A DNA stretch of 5,330 nucleotides, taken from contig CAKZZR010000119.1 of assembly GCA_937885475.1 (NCBI GenBank), positions 1-5,330 of the forward strand, read 5' to 3'. Positions 1-4,705 of this stretch are shown piece by piece; position 1 is the first letter of the stretch; each line of letters opens with the position of its first letter. This DNA is from an uncultured Treponema sp. (GTDB lineage: Bacteria; Spirochaetota; Spirochaetia; Treponematales; Treponemataceae). Position numbers and translations under genes: made by a program. The notes under the pieces are model-generated. The model saw only the letters and a program-made list of their open reading frames with translations, was not told the DNA's origin and did no database searches.

Positions 1-231
1 CATAGCGCCCATTGCCGCCGCTCCAATTTTTGAAACGGCTATTCCTCCGCCGATACAAGAAAAGCCAACGGCAAGCGCCGCCGCAATATACTTCCATGCA
101 GACGTCGCAGGCTGCGGAGCCTCCTGCTCAACCTGAGTTTCCTCGGCTGCAGCAGCCTCTGTCTGCGCAGAAGCACAGAAGAAGCCCGCAACAAGAAGCA
201 GTGCGGAAAGCAAAAAGATTTTTTTGTTCAT
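1..231 (-). CDS. ntpK: V-type ATPase subunit K (proteolipid, c-ring), N-terminal part, with signal peptide; cut by window edge
   Basis: Only the first 77 residues are in the window; the frame is open to base 1. Residues 1-22 look like a signal peptide: MNKK, then a hydrophobic core (IFLLSALLLVAGFFCA), then an ASA site at 20-22 that would be cut before Gln23. Residues 23-45 form a hydrophilic linker rich in Ala, Glu, Gln and Pro. From W46 the sequence becomes a membrane helix with the Gly/Ala pattern of rotor-ring proteolipids (IGGGIAVSKIGAAAMGAM, residues 60-77), which resembles the first helix of two-helix c-type subunits. The ring carries H+ or Na+ past subunit I; the ion-binding Glu lies in the missing part. 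The ATG at 231-229 is chosen because GAGGTG lies 4 nt before it and the signal peptide begins there. An in-frame ATG at 300-298 overlaps the stop of subunit I but has no close ribosome binding site. The family call rests on the helix pattern plus the position directly after subunit I. Confidence 0.85.
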   Translation of the reverse strand, partial: MNKKIFLLSALLLVAGFFCASAQTEAAAAEETQVEQEAPQPATSAWKYIAAALAVGFSCIGGGIAVSKIGAAAMGAM

Positions 232-235
232 AATA

Positions 236-241
236 CACCTC
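236..241 (-). promoter_or_regulatory. Ribosome binding site for subunit K
   Basis: On the minus strand this reads GAGGTG, 4 nt before the ATG at 231-229. It decides between that start and the in-frame ATG at 300-298, whose nearest GGAG is too far upstream (about 16 nt) to serve well. Confidence 0.7.
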
Positions 242-267
242 GCATTATTTTTTTCATCATATTCATA

Positions 268-288
268 GGCTGCAAGCACGCTGCAACC
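268..288 (-). promoter_or_regulatory. Stem-loop in the mRNA between subunits I and K
   Basis: In the transcript GGTTGCA (288-282) pairs with TGCAGCC (274-268): seven pairs including one U-G wobble, around the 7-nt loop GCGTGCT. It is followed by an A-rich stretch (GATGAAAAAAATAATG) and then the ribosome binding site of subunit K. There is no U-run after it, so it is not an intrinsic terminator. It could protect or process the mRNA, or help raise K translation, since the ring needs several copies of K for each copy of subunit I. The pairing is visible; the role is inferred. Confidence 0.4.
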
Positions 289-296
289 ATATTGGT

Positions 297-2285
297 TCAT
301 TTTTTATACCGGAACTCCAGCGGTTTGAATTCCAGCCCGGTTTCATGAAAGAATTTGCTGAAGAATTCGTAATACTGAAGCCGGATGACCTGAATGGCTA
401 CAATCATTCCCTCAAGAACCACTACAATGGCGTTTCCAAATATGAGTACGGCGCTTCCGCCCACAAGCCCACATTTTTCGCTCATCATCTCAATAATAAA
501 GCCAAGCACGGCGTGGGCAAGCGCAAAGGCACCCACGCGCACAAAACTGATTGTTCCAGAAAGATAATTTGAGATGACCTCAATAAGCTCAACCACGCCG
601 CCTATTATGAATGCGCCAAAACCGTTCTCCAAAAGCGGGCGATGACCGTCAAACAAGCGCTCAAACGGCTCGCCGAACGCGGCAAAGAACAGCAGGACGC
701 CTATTATAATCCAGTCAAACAGCTGGGGCGACATGTGCAGGAACGCAAGCCGAACCGCAAAGACAATGACGTACCAATAGAACAGCATGCCCGAAAGCCC
801 GTTCTTCCCAAAGAAAGCGCTGCCAAGCCTGCGGCGCAGAATATTATTGAAGAAGTTTACGATTAAACCGATGGAATTGATGACCACGCCAAGCGCTATG
901 GTAACACCAAAAATGCCAAAAATGACCTTCACGGAATTTGGGTCGCCGCTGGACGGCATGACCTTCAGAATCGGACTGCGCGGCTCGCCAAACAGCCCGG
1001 TTACAAAGCGCGCGAACGGCTCAAGCACCGCCTCCGTTCCAAAGAATTCGCCGGTAATCAGCCCCATTATGCTGGAACTTACACCTATTCCCATAAAAAT
1101 AGGAGCAAAGCGGTTCCAGTTTTCCACCTTTATAATCTTGAGCGCCATCAGAATTCCCATGATAAGGAACACAAGCCCCTGCCCAAGGTCGCCGAACATG
1201 ATTCCGTACAGAATCGTAAAGAAAATGGCAACGAATGGCGTTGGGTCAATGGCACCGTACAGCGGCGAGCCATAGCTGAAAATCATGCGCTCAAACGCAG
1301 AAACAAAGCGTCCATGCCTAAGCTTTACAGGAACCTGCTCCTCGCCGCTTAAAACAGACGGAACCTCGGAAGGAAGATACTCGCGTATTGCGATGCGGCT
1401 TTCCGTAAGCTCGTCCAACTCGCGCATAAAGCCCCGGCTTTCCCCAGCGGGAATCCAGCCGGTAATGCGGAACACCAGCGAGGTTGACTCAAGCCCTGCA
1501 CGGACGGCGGCAATCTGGCTGGAAAGAGAAAAACGGCGGAGCAGTTCTGCAAGGCGCGCCTCATGTGTCTCGGCAAAATTGCGCTTCTCCGCAGAAAGAG
1601 CATCCAGCGCCGCAGCCTTTTTTTCCATGTCAGCGCGAAGAGAATCAATTACGCCGTCTGGAATTCCCATAAAATCCGCAGGAACGTCCATCTGCGTAAA
1701 TTCAACCTTCTTAAGCTCCGTGTCCAGCATGAAGCGATTCTTTTTTGCACAGAACGCAATTATCTTTGTATCGTCAGCACCAAGAGGCATGACAAGCGCA
1801 TTCTCGCCCAGCGCCTTGCAAAGCGCACTCAAAGAGCCTGCAGGAATACGTCCGATTTTCATGGAAAGAAAGGTAAGATGCTCAAGCCGTTCATACGGCA
1901 CGTTCAGGTTTGCAAAGGAAAGCGCTTCTTTATATGCTTCCTCAACGCGCCTGACTTCCTCGTCGGCATGGGCAAAGCGGCGCTCAAGGTCGTCCTTAAG
2001 CGCTATAAGGCGTGCGGCTTCAGTGCGCTCTTCATCCCCTGCCCGCTGAACGGAAAGCGGCTCGTCGGCACAGTCATCCACTCCAAGAAAAACGCGCACC
2101 TTCTGAAGGCTGTCAAAAATCGCCGCATCGGTATTTTCCATGCCATCGTTCTTTCTGTCGGCAGGAGCAGAGCGCTTCGACTGGAACTGAAAATTTCCGC
2201 TCTTTCCAAGGTATTCAACAACGTTATCAACATCCTGACTGAGCGCCATAAGCTCAATAAGACGCATTTCGGTAGTTCTTGCCAT
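297..2285 (-). CDS. ntpI: V-type ATPase subunit I (membrane stator subunit a)
   Basis: This 662-residue protein is the stator partner of the rotating K ring and forms the half-channels for the transported ion. Residues 1 to about 340 are soluble and charged, with long helical, coiled-coil-prone stretches (about 85-120 and 215-265), as expected for the cytoplasmic arm that binds the peripheral stalks. Residues 350-635 hold about eight membrane segments, roughly 351-366, 368-386, 394-412, 453-478, 500-516, 522-538, 557-600 (two) and 610-633. The key family residues are present: Arg583 in SFVRVGAFALAHA matches the essential Arg of yeast Vph1 (SYLRLWALSLAHA), and Arg635 in IQVIRLQYYEFFSKFF matches the second conserved Arg. 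Glu625 (VLEG) is also in place. The length is normal for the family. The start is the ATG at 2285-2283, 1 nt after the stop of subunit C, with GGGGG 8 nt upstream. An in-frame ATG at 2354 would add 23 residues lying wholly inside the subunit C gene, and they do not look like the family N-terminus. Confidence 0.96.
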   Translation of the reverse strand: MARTTEMRLIELMALSQDVDNVVEYLGKSGNFQFQSKRSAPADRKNDGMENTDAAIFDSLQKVRVFLGVDDCADEPLSVQRAGDEERTEAARLIALKDDLERRFAHADEEVRRVEEAYKEALSFANLNVPYERLEHLTFLSMKIGRIPAGSLSALCKALGENALVMPLGADDTKIIAFCAKKNRFMLDTELKKVEFTQMDVPADFMGIPDGVIDSLRADMEKKAAALDALSAEKRNFAETHEARLAELLRRFSLSSQIAAVRAGLESTSLVFRITGWIPAGESRGFMRELDELTESRIAIREYLPSEVPSVLSGEEQVPVKLRHGRFVSAFERMIFSYGSPLYGAIDPTPFVAIFFTILYGIMFGDLGQGLVFLIMGILMALKIIKVENWNRFAPIFMGIGVSSSIMGLITGEFFGTEAVLEPFARFVTGLFGEPRSPILKVMPSSGDPNSVKVIFGIFGVTIALGVVINSIGLIVNFFNNILRRRLGSAFFGKNGLSGMLFYWYVIVFAVRLAFLHMSPQLFDWIIIGVLLFFAAFGEPFERLFDGHRPLLENGFGAFIIGGVVELIEVISNYLSGTISFVRVGAFALAHAVLGFIIEMMSEKCGLVGGSAVLIFGNAIVVVLEGMIVAIQVIRLQYYEFFSKFFHETGLEFKPLEFRYKK

Positions 2286-2286
2286 A

Positions 2287-3321
2287 TCAATATCCCCCGC
2301 GTGCGAAATTTTCCACGATTCCGGCGGCATACATGCCCTCGGAGCTATCTGCATTCAGTCTGAGCGCTTCCGTTGCGGCGCGGATGCAGTCAAGTTCGTG
2401 CCGTTTTAGCATAAAAAAGCAGACCAATGAAGCGTAGGTCATAGGGTTCGCATGAAAAATCCGCTTAAGGCTCTTTGTCTCAACAAAGCGGAATTTCTGC
2501 TCCACCCAAACCGGATCAAGCACCCACTTTGATTCCTCCAGCACAGGATTCAAAAACTCTGCGAACGACCACTTTGCCCATTCCTCGCGGCTAGCCACGT
2601 CTTTATCAAGAATCTCAAAGGCGTAGCCGCATATAGGGTCAGACGCGCACGGTTCATCGCCCACATAAAAAAGATGGCGGACAATTTCTTCCCGCTCCAT
2701 AGTGTAATACACCTTAAGCCTGAGCGCCCACAGCATATTGCGCACGGCATAATACTTTCTGTAGTAGGCAACAAGATCTGTACGGGAAGAATCGGAAATA
2801 TGGTTCAGAGCACGCCACAAAAGCCGTATTTCCTGAAGGTCAAGCCGCCAGTCCGCCTGCCAGTCTCGCTGCTCGTCAGAAAGCGCGCCATACCAATCAA
2901 ATGTAGAACCGGCGGTAACAGCCTTCAATGAAGGCCATGCGTCATATTTCAATTCAGAATAGGGAGTTATGCTTACAATGCGGGGACGCTCCGTCTCGCC
3001 GTAGGCAAGCGCGGCAGAAAGAACCTTCACGTTCTCAACGTCATAGCGGCGCAAAAGCTCAGTCAAAAAGGAATTCGGTGAGGAATAACATTCCAAAAGC
3101 TGGATATACTGCGCCACAAAGCGTTTTACAGCCTCGTTCTCAATCTTATTTGCAAGCAGCATCTCTGGAATTTGTGGAACCGGGGAATGAAAAACCAGTT
3201 CCCACAGTTCCGCAAGGGATTTTGCAGAAAAAAGCGGTGCGGCATCGTTACCTATAAAACTTTTAGAAAGCATTCCGCTTACTTTTGCGTAAATGAATGC
3301 CGATGCTCCAGAATAATCCAT
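2287..3321 (-). CDS. ntpC: V-type ATPase subunit C (AC39/subunit d family)
   Basis: This 344-residue soluble protein has the length usual for the V-ATPase AC39/d family (about 330-350). The family forms a funnel-shaped helical socket that sits on the proteolipid ring and holds the central stalk. The N-terminus (Tyr3 followed by AFIYAKVSGMLSKSFIG) matches the conserved opening of the family, where a Tyr and a short Ala/Arg/Lys-rich helix lead into a loop before the first helical bundle. There are no membrane segments and no signal peptide; the rest is helical with many aromatic and charged residues (for example LLWRALNH around residue 170 and a Trp/Tyr-rich stretch near 190-210). Its place directly before subunit I with only 1 nt between the genes supports the call. 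The ATG at 3321 has GGGG (3328-3331) 6 nt upstream and begins 11 nt after the preceding stop. The family is poorly conserved, so the assignment relies on length, N-terminus and context together. Confidence 0.9.
   Translation of the reverse strand: MDYSGASAFIYAKVSGMLSKSFIGNDAAPLFSAKSLAELWELVFHSPVPQIPEMLLANKIENEAVKRFVAQYIQLLECYSSPNSFLTELLRRYDVENVKVLSAALAYGETERPRIVSITPYSELKYDAWPSLKAVTAGSTFDWYGALSDEQRDWQADWRLDLQEIRLLWRALNHISDSSRTDLVAYYRKYYAVRNMLWALRLKVYYTMEREEIVRHLFYVGDEPCASDPICGYAFEILDKDVASREEWAKWSFAEFLNPVLEESKWVLDPVWVEQKFRFVETKSLKRIFHANPMTYASLVCFFMLKRHELDCIRAATEALRLNADSSEGMYAAGIVENFARGGY
2294..2298 (-). promoter_or_regulatory. Ribosome binding site for subunit I
   Basis: The minus strand reads GGGGGATATTGATATGG. 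The GGGGG run lies 8 nt before the ATG at 2285, inside the last codons of subunit C, so translation of I is probably coupled to that of C. It supports this start over the longer frame beginning at 2354. Confidence 0.55.
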
Positions 3322-3332
3322 GGCACGCCCCG

Positions 3333-3635
3333 CTAGATTCCAGCAATCCTTGTGATAAATGAGGCGAACGCAGCATCATCGCGCTCCGTGGCTTCCACTG
3401 ATTTTTTAAACGCATCAATTTCCGCCTGATGGCTCTGTCGCACCGCCTGAGCCTTTGCCTCGTAGTCGGCAGAAAGCTCCTTCTGCATGGATTCATAGGC
3501 AGCGGCAAATTCAGCGTCAGCCTTTGCCCTCGTTTCAGCAATTTTTGCGTCAGCTTCTTTCTGGGCATTTGTCACAAGCTCTGCGGCTTCGGATTCAACT
3601 TTTAAAAGATGAGTAATTACAGAAGAGTCAGCCAT
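3333..3635 (-). CDS. Small coiled-coil protein, probable V-type ATPase peripheral-stalk subunit (G/H-type)
   Basis: This is a 100-residue protein beginning MADSSVITHLLKVESEAAE. Residues 8-80 are almost all Ala, Glu, Lys, Asp and Gln with no Pro or Gly, which predicts one long helix (for example AQKEADAKIAETRAKADAEF at 24-43). Such Ala-rich, charged helices are typical of the subunit called NtpF in Enterococcus hirae, H in archaea and G in eukaryotes, which pairs with subunit E to make the stator stalks. The C-terminal 15 residues (AFASFITRIAGI) are more hydrophobic. The ATG at 3635 is preferred because GGAGGA lies immediately upstream; an in-frame ATG at 3662 would put that ribosome binding site inside the coding region. 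It lies 37 nt after ptsN and 11 nt before subunit C. It could instead be a subunit E fragment, but E is about twice this length. Composition can mislead, so the exact subunit name is uncertain. Confidence 0.75.
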   Translation of the reverse strand: MADSSVITHLLKVESEAAELVTNAQKEADAKIAETRAKADAEFAAAYESMQKELSADYEAKAQAVRQSHQAEIDAFKKSVEATERDDAAFASFITRIAGI

Positions 3636-3638
3636 ACG

Positions 3639-3644
3639 TCCTCC
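3639..3644 (-). promoter_or_regulatory. Strong ribosome binding site for the coiled-coil stalk subunit
   Basis: The minus strand reads GGAGGACGTATG, with GGAGG 5 nt before the ATG at 3635. It is the best Shine-Dalgarno match in the window and decides the start of the 100-residue protein. A strong site fits a stalk subunit that is needed in two or three copies per complex. Confidence 0.75.
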
Positions 3645-3672
3645 AGACAAGCAGGATTGCACGCCGTTTTAA

Positions 3673-4152
3673 TCAGAAGGAAGTCTCAAATTCCCGGATT
3701 ATGCGGCACAACTCAGAAGCAGAGCCTGCGCCAAGCAGTGCATTATAAAAACCCGGCATACGCAGAAGACGCGCACAGTCGGCAAGAACTTTCAAGTGCC
3801 GTTCCACACAGGTTACAGGGAACAGCATAAAAAACACAACATGAACGAATGATTGCGCATAATCCTTCGTTCCTACTCCGTCCAGCTCGTAGTCAATGCC
3901 GGCTCGGCTTACACCAATGGCAAGCATCGGTTGCGGCACAGAACGGCAGTTCGCATGAGGAACGGCGACACCTGCCATAACGCAGGTATTCATCAGTTCC
4001 TCCCGCTTATACAACTCCGCAAGCACTTCCGCACGGTCAACAGACGGCTGTATACGAACAAGCGTTTCCGTCAACTCACAAAAAAGGCTGTCCTTATCAG
4101 TACTCTCAAGCTGCACTACAACCGATTCTGGACGGAGCAAATCGCTTATCAT
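3673..4152 (-). CDS. ptsN: PTS EIIA domain protein of the fructose/nitrogen type (PtsN-like)
   Basis: This 159-residue single-domain protein belongs to the PTS EIIA-2 (fructose/mannitol/Ntr) family. The phosphorylation site is visible as AGVAVPHAN, with His66 equivalent to the active His in the GIAIPHG motif of E. coli PtsN. A second conserved His, His119, sits in the usual ERHLKVLADCARLL helix. The REEL segment at 50-53 and the C-terminal ELCRIIREFE helix also fit. The length matches stand-alone PtsN proteins (about 150-165), with no EIIB or EIIC domain attached, so a regulatory role is more likely than sugar uptake. Such proteins receive phosphate from a PTS relay (EI and HPr type proteins) and control targets by their phosphorylation state. 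The ATG at 4152-4150 has GAAGG (4159-4163) 6 nt upstream; the adjacent in-frame TTG at 4155 would add one residue. The gene lies 12 nt after secG and 37 nt before the ATPase genes. Its target here is unknown. Confidence 0.92.
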   Translation of the reverse strand: MISDLLRPESVVVQLESTDKDSLFCELTETLVRIQPSVDRAEVLAELYKREELMNTCVMAGVAVPHANCRSVPQPMLAIGVSRAGIDYELDGVGTKDYAQSFVHVVFFMLFPVTCVERHLKVLADCARLLRMPGFYNALLGAGSASELCRIIREFETSF

Positions 4153-4164
4153 CAAATACCTTCG

Positions 4165-4530
4165 CTATTCAGAATCAGAAGCGGCGGCATCCTCGGCATT
4201 CCACCATGCAGAACCGTCAGCCGAAGTCTCGGCATTCTCTGCGGCAGGAGCCGTTTCCTCAACAACAGTTGTAGCGGTAAGCTCTTCCTCAGCCTTTGGA
4301 GCCTTATTCAGAAGAGCAAGCACAACGGCAATCACAAAAAACAATGTAACAAGAACGGTCGTCGTCTTTGTCAGAACGCTTGCAGAATGCGAGCCGAACG
4401 CAGCAGTTCCACGTCCACCCAAAAGTCCGCCCATACCGTTCTGTCCGTCATCCTGAACAAGCACAAGAAGAATAAGAAGAACACATACAATAACAAAAGC
4501 AACGAGAAGGATTACACCAATAGCACCCAT
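4165..4530 (-). CDS. secG: Protein translocase subunit SecG, with acidic C-terminal tail
   Basis: This 121-residue membrane protein fits SecG, the small accessory subunit of the SecYEG channel that aids preprotein export. Membrane segment 1 covers about residues 4-25 and segment 2 about 56-74. Between them is the family loop: VQDDGQNGMGGLLGG at 25-39, then TAAFGSHSASVLTKTT, matching the usual pattern of a Gln, a Gly-rich stretch, an FG pair and a TKTT/TR-type turn. Residues 75-121 form a low-complexity tail rich in Ala, Glu and Thr with 12 acidic residues. SecG is often 70-80 residues, so the tail explains the extra length. The ATG at 4530 has GGAG (4539-4542) 8 nt upstream. It is the first gene after the promoter at 4586-4614 and is followed 12 nt later by ptsN. 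Confidence 0.93.
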   Translation of the reverse strand: MGAIGVILLVAFVIVCVLLILLVLVQDDGQNGMGGLLGGRGTAAFGSHSASVLTKTTTVLVTLFFVIAVVLALLNKAPKAEEELTATTVVEETAPAAENAETSADGSAWWNAEDAAASDSE

Positions 4531-4546
4531 TTTTTAATCTCCAAAC

Positions 4547-4559
4547 CCGGAATAACCGG
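4547..4559 (-). promoter_or_regulatory. Small hairpin in the secG leader
   Basis: In the transcript CCGG-TTATT-CCGG can fold into a 4-bp GC stem with a 5-nt loop, 4 nt before the GGAG ribosome binding site of secG. The stem is short, so it may only modestly affect translation start or the stability of the 5' end. I see no larger structured leader here that would suggest a riboswitch. Confidence 0.2.
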
Positions 4560-4585
4560 CTTGATTCAATAATTTTAGTTCTATA

Positions 4586-4614
4586 ATAATAAACGAATAT
4601 CTATTTGAAGTCAA
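4586..4614 (-). promoter_or_regulatory. Sigma-70 type promoter for the secG-ptsN-ATPase operon
   Basis: The minus strand has a -35 box TTGACT (4614-4609) and a -10 box TATTAT (4591-4586) separated by exactly 17 bp. Each box matches the consensus at five of six positions. Transcription would start near 4579, giving a leader of about 50 nt before secG. The promoter begins about 20 bp after the pnp terminator, in an AT-rich gap, and it is the only convincing promoter I see in the window. Confidence 0.75.
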
Positions 4615-4631
4615 TGTGCAGGAAATTAAGG

Positions 4632-4673
4632 CAAAACAAAAATCCGGTCTCACCATGACGGCAAAACCGGATT
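4632..4673 (-). terminator. Rho-independent terminator of pnp
   Basis: In the transcript AATCCGGT (4673-4666) pairs perfectly with ACCGGATT (4648-4641): eight pairs around a 17-nt loop. Inside the loop GCC and GGT can add a small inner stem. It is followed by TTTGTTTTG as the U-rich tail. It lies 33 nt after the pnp stop codon and separates pnp from the secG promoter. On the opposite strand the tail is much weaker (CTTCTTAAAGG), so it works mainly for the minus strand. Confidence 0.85.
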
Positions 4674-4705
4674 CTTCTTAAAGGCTAAAAAATTCGCGAA
4701 GCAGA

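Noticed and set aside
160..231. Lipoprotein signal in subunit K (Cys19)
   Set aside because: The residues before Cys19 are Gly-Phe-Phe; Phe at -1 does not fit even relaxed lipobox patterns, while ASA at 20-22 fits signal peptidase I.
268..288. Stem-loop between subunits I and K as a terminator
   Set aside because: It is followed by an A-rich, not U-rich, stretch in the transcript, and the next gene belongs to the same complex.
1285..2049. A 254-codon open frame on the plus strand, antisense to subunit I
   Set aside because: Its product is Ser/Arg/Ala-rich with no recognisable domain, as expected for the complement of a coding gene with GC-rich codons; the minus strand here is a convincing subunit I.
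2286..2354. Longer start for subunit I at 2354
   Set aside because: The extra 23 residues are encoded wholly within subunit C and do not resemble the family N-terminus; the ATG at 2285 has a ribosome binding site and sits 1 nt after the stop of C.
1563..2363. A 266-codon open frame on the plus strand, antisense to the soluble part of subunit I
   Set aside because: Composition is Arg/Lys/His-rich without family motifs, and it runs against well-supported genes; it is a shadow frame.
3853..4572. A 239-codon open frame on the plus strand, antisense to ptsN and secG
   Set aside because: It overlaps two clear genes, and its end is low-complexity Lys/Asn from the complement of SecG membrane codons and the AT-rich leader; no motif supports it.
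4531..4579. Riboswitch or structured regulatory leader before secG
   Set aside because: The leader is only about 50 nt and contains one 4-bp hairpin; there is no room for an aptamer.
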